Positions 44,652 to 53,723 of a stretch of DNA of 64,000 nucleotides are shown in pieces; within the stretch, counting starts at the first letter, position 1, and every line of letters begins with the position of its first letter. A program made the position numbers and the translations under genes. The notes under the pieces are model-generated. The model was not told the origin of the DNA, searched no databases, and saw only the letters and a program-made list of their open reading frames with translations. Origin of the DNA: Enterobacter sp. JUb54 (lineage in GTDB: Bacteria > Pseudomonadota > Gammaproteobacteria > Enterobacterales > Enterobacteriaceae); contig NZ_CP060418.1 in assembly GCF_014298075.1 (NCBI RefSeq), forward strand, positions 1-64,000, written 5' to 3'.

Positions 44652-46088
44652 ATGAATAACGCGCAGACACATCTGAAAATGGGCTACGTCTGGACTATCT
44701 GTCTGGTTGCCGCCTGCGGTGGTTTACTGTTTGGCTATGACTGGGTGGTGATTGGTGGCGCGAAGCCATTTTATGAAGCCTGGTTCTCGATTACTGACCC
44801 GGCGCAGTCCGGCTGGGCTATGAGTTCGGCGCTGGTGGGCTGCGTTTTTGGCGCGTTAATCTCGGGGTGGTGCGCCGATAAACTGGGGCGCAAGCTGCCA
44901 TTAATTCTCTCTGCCGTTCTGTTCAGCGCCTCGGCGTGGGGGACGGCGCTGGCCAGCAATTTCGACATGTTTGTGTTTTACCGCATTGTGGGCGGGGTGG
45001 GCATTGGCCTGGCATCGGCGCTCAGTCCGCTGTACATCGCCGAAGTCAGCCCGGCCGAGAAAAGAGGGCGCTTTGTGGCGGTCAACCAGCTCACTATCGT
45101 GATTGGCGTGCTGGCGGCCCAGCTGATCAACCTGATGATTGCTGAACCGGTGGCGACGGGAGCAACCCAGCAGATGATCGTGGAAACCTGGAACGGTCAG
45201 ACCGGCTGGCGCTGGATGTTTGGTGCGGAGCTGGTGCCGGCGCTGGCGTTTCTGGTGCTGATGTTTTTTGTGCCGGAGTCCCCGCGCTGGCTGATGAAAG
45301 CCGGTAAGACAGAGCGTGCGCGTGCCGCGCTGGAGCGTATTGGCTCTGCCGATTACGCCGACAGAATATTGCGTGAAATCGCGCATACCCTGGAAAAAGA
45401 TAACAACAAAGTCTCCTACAGCGCCTTGCTGGCGCCACACGTTAAACCGATCGTCATCATTGGGATGGTGCTCGCGATATTTCAGCAGTGGTGCGGGATT
45501 AACGTCATCTTTAATTACGCCCAGGAGATTTTTGCCTCGGCGGGATTTGATATCAACAGCACCCTGAAATCGATTGTGGCGACCGGGGTGGTAAACCTGG
45601 TGTTCACGATTGCCGCCCTGCCGCTGGTGGATAAAATCGGCCGCCGTAAGTTAATGCTGCTGGGGGCCAGCGGGTTGACGGTGATCTATGTGCTGATCGC
45701 CGGCGCTTATGCCATGGGCATTATGGGGTGGCCGGTATTGCTGCTGGTGCTGGCCGCGATTGCTATTTACGCGCTGACCCTGGCGCCGGTGACCTGGGTA
45801 CTGCTCTCGGAAATCTTCCCTAACCGCGTCCGGGGGCTGGCGATGTCTTTGGGGACGGTGGCGTTGTGGATTGCCTGCTTCCTGTTAACCTACACCTTCC
45901 CACTGCTTAATGCCGGGCTGGGGGCATCAGGTAGTTTCCTGCTGTACGGCGTGATTTGCGCTGCCGGATACCTCTACATTCTGCGCAACGTGCCGGAAAC
46001 GAAGGGCATTACCTTAGAAGCGCTGGAGGAGCAACTGGCACAGCGGCATGCCGGTGGCCAGGCGATGAAACACGAGCAGACCCGCTAA
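44652..46088 (+). CDS. Sugar porter family MFS transporter
   Basis: Predicted sugar:proton symporter of the XylE/AraE/GLUT family; the substrate is not known. The 478-residue protein has 12 helices and the family signatures: GGLLFGYDWVVIGG in helix 1, a GRK loop (DKLGRKLP), PLYIAEVSPAEKRG, PESPRWLM at the central loop, QQWCGINVIFNYA in helix 7, DKIGRRKLML and PETKG at the end. The ATG at 44652 with GAGG upstream is chosen. It sits 70 bases after yphG and overlaps yphB (TAATG). In E. coli the yph cluster has an ABC sugar transporter (YphDEF) instead, so this gene appears to fill its place. Confidence 0.88.
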   Translation: MNNAQTHLKMGYVWTICLVAACGGLLFGYDWVVIGGAKPFYEAWFSITDPAQSGWAMSSALVGCVFGALISGWCADKLGRKLPLILSAVLFSASAWGTALASNFDMFVFYRIVGGVGIGLASALSPLYIAEVSPAEKRGRFVAVNQLTIVIGVLAAQLINLMIAEPVATGATQQMIVETWNGQTGWRWMFGAELVPALAFLVLMFFVPESPRWLMKAGKTERARAALERIGSADYADRILREIAHTLEKDNNKVSYSALLAPHVKPIVIIGMVLAIFQQWCGINVIFNYAQEIFASAGFDINSTLKSIVATGVVNLVFTIAALPLVDKIGRRKLMLLGASGLTVIYVLIAGAYAMGIMGWPVLLLVLAAIAIYALTLAPVTWVLLSEIFPNRVRGLAMSLGTVALWIACFLLTYTFPLLNAGLGASGSFLLYGVICAAGYLYILRNVPETKGITLEALEEQLAQRHAGGQAMKHEQTR

Positions 46089-46915
46089 TGACGCAGGTGT
46101 TGATGCTGGAAAACGCGCATCTGAGGATGCGCGTCTCAACGTTGGGCGGCAAAGTGCAAAGCCTGTTTTCGTCACGCTATCAGGTGCCGGTGCTGTATGA
46201 AAACCCGGCTGGCGGCATGTTTCCGATGCTGCCACTGGCTAATCGGGTGGCCGGAAACCGTTTTAGCTTCCAGGGTCGCGAGGTCCTGCTGCCGCACCAT
46301 CATGCCGATGAGCAATTCTTCCTGCACGGCGACGGCTGGCTGCTGCCATGGGAGGTGCTGGAACAAGCTGACCGCTCCTGTCTGTTGCAGTTGCGCCAGC
46401 AGCACCCCTGCGGTTTTGATTATCAGGCCCGGGTCCGCTATGAACTGCAGCACGGGACGCTGATCGCCACGATGACGCTGGTGCATTGCGGGCAGACGCC
46501 CATGCTGTACGGCGGCGGTTTTCACCCGTTCTTCGCCTTCGATCAGCACAGTCTGGTGCAGTTCGAGGCGAGCGGCCACTGGCCGGAAGGCGCATCGCAT
46601 TTGCCTCTGGGCTGGCGCGGCGATCTGCCTGAAGGCGGGGATTTCTCCCGGCCGACGTATGGCGAAGATCGCTGGTTGAATGTCTGCTATTCCGGCTGGA
46701 ACGGCGTCGCGAACATACAGAGAAGCGTGATGTCCGTCACGATTTCATCACAAACTCCGTGGTTGATGCTGTTCCGCATGTCGGGTGAACCGTTTATCTG
46801 CCTGGAGCCGCAGAGTCATCCGGTCAACGCGCACAACATGGCGGGGCAGCCAGGTCTGGTGGTTTTAGGGCCGGGAGATAGCGTTTCATGGGGGGTGAAA
46901 ATCACCGTCGATTAG
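46088..46915 (+). CDS. yphB: Aldose 1-epimerase family protein YphB
   Basis: Predicted mutarotase that interconverts alpha and beta anomers of a sugar. The 275-residue protein has the galactose-mutarotase-like beta-sandwich pattern with LANRVAGNRFSFQGRE, HGDGWLLPWEV (conserved His), GGGFHPFFAF (second His) and a C-terminal CLEPQSHPVNAHN segment. The ATG overlaps the stop of the porter gene, so the two are translationally coupled. This supports import of a free sugar followed by anomer conversion. It is a little shorter than E. coli YphB. Confidence 0.87.
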   Translation: MTQVLMLENAHLRMRVSTLGGKVQSLFSSRYQVPVLYENPAGGMFPMLPLANRVAGNRFSFQGREVLLPHHHADEQFFLHGDGWLLPWEVLEQADRSCLLQLRQQHPCGFDYQARVRYELQHGTLIATMTLVHCGQTPMLYGGGFHPFFAFDQHSLVQFEASGHWPEGASHLPLGWRGDLPEGGDFSRPTYGEDRWLNVCYSGWNGVANIQRSVMSVTISSQTPWLMLFRMSGEPFICLEPQSHPVNAHNMAGQPGLVVLGPGDSVSWGVKITVD

Positions 46916-47002
46916 GGGCTGTTTCGCGGAGGCACTCAAAATCCCTGGCTTGCGCCGGCTATGCTTTATCGCCAGACTATCGCCTCCATTCAGGAGGGAA
47001 TC

Positions 47003-48136
47003 ATGGTTTTGCACTCCACGCGCTGGCTGGCGCTTAGTTACTTCACCTACTTTTTTAGCTACGGCATCTTCCTGCCATTCTGGAGCGTCTGGCTGGCCGG
47101 GACGGGCTTAACGCCGGAAACCATCGGTATGCTGCTGGGGGCGGGGCTGGTGGCGCGTTTCCTCGGGAGCCTGTTGATTGCCCCGAGAGTCAGCGATCCC
47201 TCCCGCCTGGTATTCGCCCTGCGTGTTCTGGCGCTGCTGGTGCTGCTGTTTGCGCTGGCCTTTTGGGCCGGGAACCACGTCGCCTGGCTGACGCTGGTGA
47301 TCGTCGGCTTCAACCTCTTTTTCTCTCCGCTGGTGCCGTTGACCGACGCGCTGGCGAACACCTGGCAAAAACAGATCACCATGGATTACGGGCGCGTGCG
47401 TCTGTGGGGGTCGGTGGCTTTTGTCATCGGTTCGGCGCTGACCGGTAAGCTGGTCAGCCTGTTTGATTACCGGGCGATTCTGGTGCTGCTCAGTCTCGGG
47501 GCCGCCTCGATGCTGTTGGGTATGCTGCTGAAGCCCTCGGTGATGCCGCAAGGTGAGTCTCGTCATCAGGAAGGGGCGGGGCTGGCGGCCTGGCTGACGC
47601 TGGTGCGCCAGAGCTGGCGTTTTCTCGCCTGCGTCTGTTTGTTGCAGGGCGCGCATGCCGCCTACTACGGTTTCAGCGCCATCTACTGGCAGGAGGCCGG
47701 ATACTCCGCCTCGGCCATCGGCTATTTATGGTCGTTGGGCGTCGTGGCGGAAGTGGTTATCTTTGCGCTGAGCAAAAAAGTATTCAGTCGCTTCAGCGCC
47801 CGGGAACTGCTGCTGATTTCGGCGGTGTGCGGCCTGATACGCTGGACGCTGATGGGGGCGACTACCGCGCTGCCGTGGCTCATCGTCGCGCAGATCCTGC
47901 ACTGTGGGACTTTCACGGTCTGCCACCTGGCAGCGATGCGTTATATCTCCGCACGTCAGGGCAGCGAAGTGATTCGCCTGCAGGCGGTCTACTCCGCGGT
48001 GGCGATGGGCGGCAGTATTGCCATCATGACGGTGTTTGCCGGTTTCCTATACCAGCATCTGCATCAGGGAGTGTTCTGGGTGATGGCGCTGGTGGCGCTT
48101 CCGGCGCTGGTGCTGCGGCCGAAAGCGGTCGCCTAA
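47003..48136 (+). CDS. hcaT: MFS transporter HcaT (putative 3-phenylpropionate transporter)
   Basis: Predicted proton-driven importer, named for the phenylpropionate genes beside it in E. coli. The 377-residue protein has 12 helices and closely follows E. coli HcaT (STRWLALSYFTYFFSYG, FLGSLLIAPRVSDPSRL, GRVRLWGSVAFVIGSALTGK, LLQGAHAAYYGFSAIYWQ). The ATG at 47003 has a perfect AGGAGG ribosome site. The hcaREFCBD dioxygenase genes that accompany it in E. coli are absent here, so the transported compound may differ. Its 3' end overlaps csiE by four bases, convergently. Confidence 0.9.
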   Translation: MVLHSTRWLALSYFTYFFSYGIFLPFWSVWLAGTGLTPETIGMLLGAGLVARFLGSLLIAPRVSDPSRLVFALRVLALLVLLFALAFWAGNHVAWLTLVIVGFNLFFSPLVPLTDALANTWQKQITMDYGRVRLWGSVAFVIGSALTGKLVSLFDYRAILVLLSLGAASMLLGMLLKPSVMPQGESRHQEGAGLAAWLTLVRQSWRFLACVCLLQGAHAAYYGFSAIYWQEAGYSASAIGYLWSLGVVAEVVIFALSKKVFSRFSARELLLISAVCGLIRWTLMGATTALPWLIVAQILHCGTFTVCHLAAMRYISARQGSEVIRLQAVYSAVAMGGSIAIMTVFAGFLYQHLHQGVFWVMALVALPALVLRPKAVA

Positions 48137-49410
48137 TCCTCCAGCATCTTACAAATATGCTGCCGCTGGTGATCGCTGAAGGTCTCTTCTGCGTGAAACA
48201 GCGGCGGCGAAAACAGCGGCAGCGCGGTCGCATAGGGCGTGATGACCAGGGTCACGCCTTTCGGGGCCCCTTCTTTCTGGAAGGTATGCACGCTCTGATA
48301 TTTAATGGTGAGCGGCAGCAGAGTCAGCTCGCGTAACTGCAGTTCCAGCGCCTGTTCACGGTCAGGATTATCATGGGTGAGCAGCACGACCTGTTTCTCA
48401 TGCAGGTCGCTTTTTTGCATCAGCCATGCGCCGAATATCACCGCAATTAACCCCACTTCCTCCTGATTGAAGACGATTTCATACGCGGCTTCAAACTCGC
48501 TCAGTGCCTGTTGAGTGGTGCGCATCAGGCGCGGATAGAGTCGGCTAATCTCCTCCGGTAAGGCGTTATCGATGCCGATGGCGAACACGCTGCGGTTGAG
48601 CGCCTGCGACAGATGAATATACAGCTGATCGCTGAGTCCCTGGTCGTCGCTGAATGGCCGGCCCGCCAGCTGCTGGAAACGATGAATTAAGTGGGAAATC
48701 GCCAGGTGCAGCCGCCGGTCCTGATGGTGGCCATCGCGGATCGGGTCGGGGGTCTTCAGGAGCATAAACAGCAGCGTCAGAAACAGCTGTTCACCCGCGT
48801 GCGGCGAGCTGGAGACCCGGCGTTGCCAGTGGCGGACGATCTCCTGCGCCAACGTGAACTCCGCCGCTTCCTGCGCCCAGCGCTGCTGCTCGCGGGTGAA
48901 GTCTGGCGTCAGGCCCTGATGGTGCTGCAGCAGGCAATATTGCAGATACAGACACAGGAAATGCATATCCCGACAATCAAACTGCCGGTTGAGCGTGCGC
49001 GCGCAGCGATTGACCAGCGCCTGCAGGTTGGTGTCGTCATACAGCGTCCGCGCAATGCCCTGTCGTTTAAGCTGCGTTTTTAAGGCGGGCGTAAAATGGT
49101 GAGCAATAAAATGTGGGCATAAACGCAGCGCCCGCCGCAGGCCATGCAGCAGACACAGGCGTTGATCGATTACGGCGCCTTCAATCCGGTAGCTACCGTC
49201 CACCTGTGACGAGAGGGTCAATCGGTGGTAACGCTGAATTTCACGTTCCGTCTCCGTGATATCCTGCCGGGCCGTTGCTTCATCAACCTGGTTGATGTGG
49301 CTGAGCTGTTCGGGCGTCACTGACTGCCCTGGCAGGTAAAACATCAGGAGTACCTGGCTACGGCGCTGTGGACTGGAAAGCGCAGATGGTGGTTCAATGA
49401 CGGTCATCAT
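48133..49410 (-). CDS. csiE: Stationary-phase inducible protein CsiE (PRD domains)
   Basis: Protein of unknown detailed role, induced by sigma-S and CRP in stationary phase in E. coli. The 425-residue protein resembles a phosphotransferase-system antiterminator/activator with two PRD-like helical domains (about 165-270 and 280-385, e.g. HLSQALNRSVFAIGIDNALPEEISRLYPRLMR). An N-terminal helix-turn-helix-like region is at about 30-65. Two adjacent ATG codons (49410, 49407) could start it. No clear CRP site was seen in the 124 bases to the divergent DUF1007 gene. Confidence 0.92.
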   Translation of the reverse strand: MMTVIEPPSALSSPQRRSQVLLMFYLPGQSVTPEQLSHINQVDEATARQDITETEREIQRYHRLTLSSQVDGSYRIEGAVIDQRLCLLHGLRRALRLCPHFIAHHFTPALKTQLKRQGIARTLYDDTNLQALVNRCARTLNRQFDCRDMHFLCLYLQYCLLQHHQGLTPDFTREQQRWAQEAAEFTLAQEIVRHWQRRVSSSPHAGEQLFLTLLFMLLKTPDPIRDGHHQDRRLHLAISHLIHRFQQLAGRPFSDDQGLSDQLYIHLSQALNRSVFAIGIDNALPEEISRLYPRLMRTTQQALSEFEAAYEIVFNQEEVGLIAVIFGAWLMQKSDLHEKQVVLLTHDNPDREQALELQLRELTLLPLTIKYQSVHTFQKEGAPKGVTLVITPYATALPLFSPPLFHAEETFSDHQRQHICKMLED

Positions 49411-49534
49411 CTGGTGAGTTCCAGTTAGGGTTTTCGCTAAGAATAGCCAAAGGATGAATGGAGATCAGGGCCGTTCGGCGGCTTTACGTCAGGAATGCTG
49501 GCGAAGTTCACAGAATTTTTCACGTGAGGAACGG

Positions 49535-50173
49535 ATGAAGAGAGTGAAACAATGCACCAGTGCGGCATTTTTCATGGTTTTATCATTTAGTGTGCTAGCG
49601 CACCCGCATAGCTTCATCAGCATGAAAACGGACATCGTGACCGACAACGGGCTGCTGACCGGGTTTAAGATGCGCTGGACCATGGATGAGATCACCTCCG
49701 CAGACCTGCTGTACGATGCCGGAAAGGCGAAACCGGGGGATGAGGTCTGGAAAAGGCTGGCGGCGGAAGTGATGGCCAATGTTCTCGGTCAGCACTATTT
49801 CAGCGAGTTGTGGCATAACCAGCAGCGGGTCAAATTTGATAACCGGCCCGATGGCTATGGCCTTGAGCGCGAAGGTCATCAGGCGGTGCTGACGTTCACG
49901 ATGCCGCTGGCAACTCCGCAACCCTTAGCGGGGCAAACCCTGACCTTGTCGACCTTTGACCCGACCTATTACGTTGATATGCATTATGACCACCCGAGCG
50001 ACGTCACGCTGCCTGCCGCCTTACGCACGATGTGCAAGGTGAAGGTCATCACCCCGGAGCCAAATGAAAAAATGACGACGTTTGCGCTGTCGCTGGATAA
50101 AGCCGACGCGCCGCCGGAGGATATGGCGCTTGGAACCTACTTTGCTCAGAAGGTGACCCTGACATGTCAGTAA
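49535..50173 (+). CDS. DUF1007 periplasmic protein, partner of a NicO metal transporter
   Basis: Predicted secreted protein of 212 residues. A signal peptide (MKRVKQCTSAAFFMVLSFSVLA) is followed at once by HPHSFI, so the mature protein would begin with closely spaced histidines that could bind metal. The body fits DUF1007 (FKMRWTMDEI, FDPTYYVDMHY). The ATG at 49535 has GAGGA upstream. Its last 10 bases overlap the NicO gene, and the two together are a known pairing in proteobacteria, probably for nickel, cobalt or zinc handling. E. coli K-12 has yfhR, not this pair, between csiE and suhB. Confidence 0.82.
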   Translation: MKRVKQCTSAAFFMVLSFSVLAHPHSFISMKTDIVTDNGLLTGFKMRWTMDEITSADLLYDAGKAKPGDEVWKRLAAEVMANVLGQHYFSELWHNQQRVKFDNRPDGYGLEREGHQAVLTFTMPLATPQPLAGQTLTLSTFDPTYYVDMHYDHPSDVTLPAALRTMCKVKVITPEPNEKMTTFALSLDKADAPPEDMALGTYFAQKVTLTCQ

Positions 50174-51144
50174 TTCTTTCTCCCGCTGCCCGGGCGTCGC
50201 GTCTGCGTCAGCTGTGGCCGCTGGCCGTTTTTTTACTGCTGGTTACCGGGGCTGGCATCTGGCTCTGGCGCGCCTGGCCGCAGGTGTTGCTGCAAAGTAC
50301 CATCTGGCAGCGGGCGTTGAATGTCGAGCTGAGCCAGCTATTACAGGCCGTGGCGGATAACCCGTCAGCGGCAGGTTTTACCCTTCTGGCCTTTAGCTTT
50401 ATCTATGGCGTGCTGCACGCTCTGGGGCCGGGGCACGGCAAGATTGTGATTACCACCTGGCTGGCAACGCATCCGGCGAAGCTGAAATCCAGCATTGCCC
50501 TGACGCTGGCCGCCTCGCTGCTGCAGGGCGTGGTGGCGATTGTGCTGGTGGTAGTGGTGCTGACGGTGTTGCAGTTGCCTGCAAGGCAGCTGCATCTCAG
50601 CAGCTTCTGGCTGGAGAAAGGCAGCTATCTGCTGGTCGGCGTGCTGGGCCTGCTGTTGTGTTGGCGGGCGCTGAAAAAGCTGCGGGGACTCCTGCGCCGT
50701 CCTCGGTTTACCGCGTTTACGCCTCATCACGTTCATGATGCCCACTGTGGCTGCGGGCATCAGCATATGCCGGCGCCGGAGCAGCTCCAGAGCGGCGATG
50801 ACTGGCGCGCACGGCTGGCGATCGTGTTGTCGATGGGGATGCGTCCCTGTTCAGGAGCGATCATGGTTCTGCTGTTTAGTAAGGTGATTGGCGTATTTAG
50901 CTGGGGCATGGCGGCGGCGCTGGCAATGGCGGCGGGAACGTCACTGACCATCAGTGGACTGGCGTTGCTGGTGCATGGTTTTCGTCAGCTAGCCGTGAAG
51001 CTGAGCGGGAGTAAAACGCCTCCTCTCTGGCAGCAAATTGGCTGGTCGACGCTGGCGCTCTCCGGCGGCGTCATTTTACTGGCGGCGTCGGTGGTGATGT
51101 GGAGTAGTGCGGTGCCGGGCGGCGGCGGATTGCGGCCGTTTTGA
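50164..51144 (+). CDS. Nickel/cobalt transporter, NicO (RcnA-like) family
   Basis: Predicted inner-membrane transporter for nickel or cobalt; direction (uptake or export) cannot be read from sequence. The 326-residue protein has an N-terminal helix (about 18-36) and helices around 75, 115, 155, 220, 245 and 295. The NicO motif HALGPGHGKIVITTW lies at about 86-100. A histidine/cysteine-rich cytoplasmic loop (HHVHDAHCGCGHQH, about 184-197) looks like a metal-binding site. MGMRPCSGAIMVLLF is a second family motif. It overlaps the DUF1007 gene by 10 bases and forms a two-gene unit with it. No RcnR or NikR site was recognised. Confidence 0.85.
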   Translation: MSVILSPAARASRLRQLWPLAVFLLLVTGAGIWLWRAWPQVLLQSTIWQRALNVELSQLLQAVADNPSAAGFTLLAFSFIYGVLHALGPGHGKIVITTWLATHPAKLKSSIALTLAASLLQGVVAIVLVVVVLTVLQLPARQLHLSSFWLEKGSYLLVGVLGLLLCWRALKKLRGLLRRPRFTAFTPHHVHDAHCGCGHQHMPAPEQLQSGDDWRARLAIVLSMGMRPCSGAIMVLLFSKVIGVFSWGMAAALAMAAGTSLTISGLALLVHGFRQLAVKLSGSKTPPLWQQIGWSTLALSGGVILLAASVVMWSSAVPGGGGLRPF

Positions 51145-51178
51145 AAAACAACTTCCCCCCGGCGAACCGGGGGGAAGT
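51144..51178 (-). terminator. Terminator after suhB
   Basis: A perfect 12-bp stem ACTTCCCCCCGG / CCGGGGGGAAGT with a CGAA (minus: TTCG) tetraloop lies at 51151-51178. On the minus strand it is followed by TGTTTTT. It lies just past the suhB stop and also ends the convergent NicO unit. Confidence 0.85.
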
Positions 51179-51186
51179 GAGAGAGA

Positions 51187-51990
51187 TTAACGCTTCAGCG
51201 CTTCGCTCAGTTCGTCACGCATGTTGGCCAGCATCGCTTTAACCACACGCGGGTTGCCCGCAACGATGTTGCCGGTGAGCAGGTAGTTATGACCACCGGT
51301 GAAGTCGCAAACGATCGCGCCAGCTTCGCGAGCAATCAGCTCACCGGCAGCGAAATCCCACGGCTTCAGCGCGATCTCAAAGTAACCATCAACGCGGCCA
51401 GCAGCAACGTAGGCCAGATCCAGAGCAGCAGAACCGGTGCGACGGAAGTCCGCGCATTCGGTAAACATTTTGCCCAGGATATTCATGTAAGAGGTCGCGT
51501 GCTGTTTGGCTTTGAACGGGAAGCCGGTGGCGATAATCGTGCCATCCAGATCGCGAGCGGTGCTGCCACGCAGACGATAGCCGTTGAGCTGTGCGCCCTG
51601 ACCACGGGTTGCAGTGAACAGTTCGTTGCGCATTGGATCGTAAACTACCGCCACTTCAGTACGACCTTTAATGCGTACGGCGATAGATACAGAGAAATGA
51701 GGCAGGCGTTTTACGAAGTTGGTGGTGCCATCCAGCGGATCGATAACCCATTGAACATCCTGATCTTCACCTGCGTGTTCACCGCTTTCTTCGGTGATGA
51801 TGGTGTGCTGCGGGTAAGATTTGCGAATGGTTTCAATAATCAGCGCTTCGGCTGCTTTATCGACGTTAGTCACAAAGTCATTGCTGCCTTTCTGGCTCGT
51901 TTCTACGGAGTCTGGGGTTTCGTAGTGCTTGGCAATTAAATTACCCGCCTTGCGCGCTGCGCGCACGGCGATGTTCAGCATCGGATGCAT
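51187..51990 (-). CDS. suhB: Inositol-1-monophosphatase / Nus factor SuhB
   Basis: Mg-dependent phosphatase that in E. coli also acts in rRNA antitermination complexes. The 267-residue protein has the inositol monophosphatase motifs: ITEESGE (about 65), WVIDPLDGTTNFVKRLPHFSVS (about 80-100) and the C-terminal WDFAAGELIAREAG (about 218-231). The start MHPMLNIAVRAARKAG matches E. coli. It is divergent from trmJ across 120 bases. Confidence 0.97.
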   Translation of the reverse strand: MHPMLNIAVRAARKAGNLIAKHYETPDSVETSQKGSNDFVTNVDKAAEALIIETIRKSYPQHTIITEESGEHAGEDQDVQWVIDPLDGTTNFVKRLPHFSVSIAVRIKGRTEVAVVYDPMRNELFTATRGQGAQLNGYRLRGSTARDLDGTIIATGFPFKAKQHATSYMNILGKMFTECADFRRTGSAALDLAYVAAGRVDGYFEIALKPWDFAAGELIAREAGAIVCDFTGGHNYLLTGNIVAGNPRVVKAMLANMRDELSEALKR

Positions 51991-52110
51991 CGGTCTCTCT
52001 CACTGGATGTTAAAGAACGGGAAAAAACGGCGCACATAATAACAGCCAAATCTCCTTATGTCTCCGTTTTATGATAGCATGCGTGAATAATCTTTAGCCG
52101 AAGAACCATA

Positions 52111-52845
52111 ATGCTGCAAAATATTCGAATCGTACTGGTAGAAACATCACACACTGGAAACATGGGTTCCGTTGCTCGCGCCATGAAAACCATGGGGTTA
52201 ACGAACCTGTGGCTGGTTAACCCGCTGGTTAAACCTGACTCTCAGGCTATTGCCCTGGCGGCGGGTGCCAGCGATGTGATCGGCAATGCGCAGATCGTCG
52301 ATACTCTCGATGAAGCGCTGGCAGGCTGTAGCCTGGTGGTCGGTACCAGTGCCCGCTCGCGTACGCTGCCGTGGCCGATGCTCGACCCGCGTGAATGCGG
52401 TCTGAAGAGCGTGTCTGAAGGGCAGCATGCACCGGTAGCGCTGGTCTTTGGCCGCGAACGCGTCGGGCTGACCAACGATGAACTGCAGAAATGCCACTAC
52501 CATGTTGCGATCGCCGCTAACCCGGAATACAGCTCGCTGAACCTGGCGATGGCCGTCCAGGTTATCGCCTATGAAGTGCGGATGGCCTGGCTGGCCGCGC
52601 AGGAGCAGGATGCCCCGGCGGTAGAGCACGACGAAACGCCTTATCCGCTGGTCGATGACTTAGAGCGTTTTTACGGTCACCTCGAACAGACTCTGATTTC
52701 CACCGGTTTTATCCGCGCCACCCACCCAGGGCAGGTGATGAATAAACTGCGTCGTTTGTTTACGCGCGCACGCCCGGAAAGCCAGGAACTGAACATTCTG
52801 CGCGGCATGCTGGCGTCGATTGAGCAAAAAAACAAAGAGCAGTGA
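52111..52845 (+). CDS. trmJ: tRNA (cytidine/uridine-32-2'-O)-methyltransferase TrmJ
   Basis: 2'-O-methylates position 32 of several tRNAs. The 244-residue SPOUT protein has the N-terminal [25 protein letters not shown], the knot motifs [15 protein letters not shown] (about 110-124) and [19 protein letters not shown] (about 140-158). A C-terminal helical extension (about 175-244) follows. It lies immediately upstream of the isc operon as in E. coli. The 208-base gap to iscR holds the IscR sites. Confidence 0.95.
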   Translation: MLQNIRIVLVETSHTGNMGSVARAMKTMGLTNLWLVNPLVKPDSQAIALAAGASDVIGNAQIVDTLDEALAGCSLVVGTSARSRTLPWPMLDPRECGLKSVSEGQHAPVALVFGRERVGLTNDELQKCHYHVAIAANPEYSSLNLAMAVQVIAYEVRMAWLAAQEQDAPAVEHDETPYPLVDDLERFYGHLEQTLISTGFIRATHPGQVMNKLRRLFTRARPESQELNILRGMLASIEQKNKEQ

Positions 52846-52926
52846 TGCCGCTTTCCCGAGGGTGCGCGGCATGCCCGGCAGACAAAAACGTAGGCCGCGC
52901 AAGCACATGAGCGCACGGAAGGTTAA

Positions 52927-52976
52927 ATACCTGACTAAAACAGTCAAGTAAATAGTTGACCAATTTACTCGGGAAT
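52927..52976. promoter_or_regulatory. Two abutting type-1 IscR sites in the isc promoter
   Basis: Two 25-bp elements at 52927-52951 and 52952-52976 fit the type-1 IscR consensus (ATASYYGACT core, then AGTCRRSTAT). The left one matches almost perfectly; the right one reads ATAGTTGACC...CTCGGGAAT. An extended -10 TGCTATGCA lies at 52991-52999. This predicts repression of the operon by [2Fe-2S]-IscR when Fe-S supply is adequate. Confidence 0.85.
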
Positions 52977-53053
52977 GTCAGACTTGCTCCTGCTATGCAA
53001 TACCCATATTAATAAAAAGCCCGGGCAGGGGCGAGTTTGAGGTTAAGTAAGAC

Positions 53054-53545
53054 ATGAGACTGACATCTAAAGGGCGTTATGCTGTGACCGCGATGCTGGA
53101 CGTTGCGCTCAACTCTGAATCGGGCCCGGTTCCGTTGGCTGATATTTCTGAACGTCAGGGGATCTCGCTGTCCTATCTGGAGCAGCTGTTTTCCCGTCTG
53201 CGTAAAAACGGTCTGGTTTCCAGCGTGCGTGGACCAGGCGGTGGTTATTTGTTAGGTAAAGAAGCCGGTAGCATCGCCGTAGGCGAAGTGATCAGCGCAG
53301 TAGACGAATCGGTAGACGCGACCCGTTGTCAGGGCAAAGGCGGCTGCCAGGGCGGCGATAAATGCCTGACCCACGCACTGTGGCGTGACCTGAGCGAACG
53401 TCTGACCAGCTTCCTGAACAACATCACCCTGGGTGAACTGGTCAATAACCAGGAAATCCTTGATGTTTCTGGGCGTCAGCATAGCCATGAATCCCAGCGC
53501 AATACCCGCACCCAGGACGCCATTGACGTTAAGCTGCGTGCGTAA
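53054..53545 (+). CDS. iscR: Fe-S cluster regulator IscR
   Basis: Rrf2-family transcription factor that represses the isc operon when it holds a [2Fe-2S] cluster. The 163-residue protein has an N-terminal winged helix ([41 protein letters not shown]). Cluster cysteines at 92, 98 and 104 lie in [13 protein letters not shown]. It is one residue longer than E. coli IscR in the C-terminal tail. It heads iscRSUA-hscBA-fdx-iscX. The 178-base gap before iscS contains GC-rich inverted repeats; in E. coli the small RNA RyhB acts in this gap. Confidence 0.98.
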   Translation: MRLTSKGRYAVTAMLDVALNSESGPVPLADISERQGISLSYLEQLFSRLRKNGLVSSVRGPGGGYLLGKEAGSIAVGEVISAVDESVDATRCQGKGGCQGGDKCLTHALWRDLSERLTSFLNNITLGELVNNQEILDVSGRQHSHESQRNTRTQDAIDVKLRA

Positions 53546-53723
53546 TACTCGTCTGGTTTCAACTTGTGGCCTCGGTGCTGCAAGGTGAAACGGTCAGAGT
53601 CATAAAAGATAAAATAAAGATTTCAGAATCAGGCCGGGATGCTACGGCATCCCGTGTCCCCGGTCGTACATCAAGCCGGTTGCCTGGTTCCTTGCATTGA
53701 GTGATGTACGGAGTTAAAGAGCA

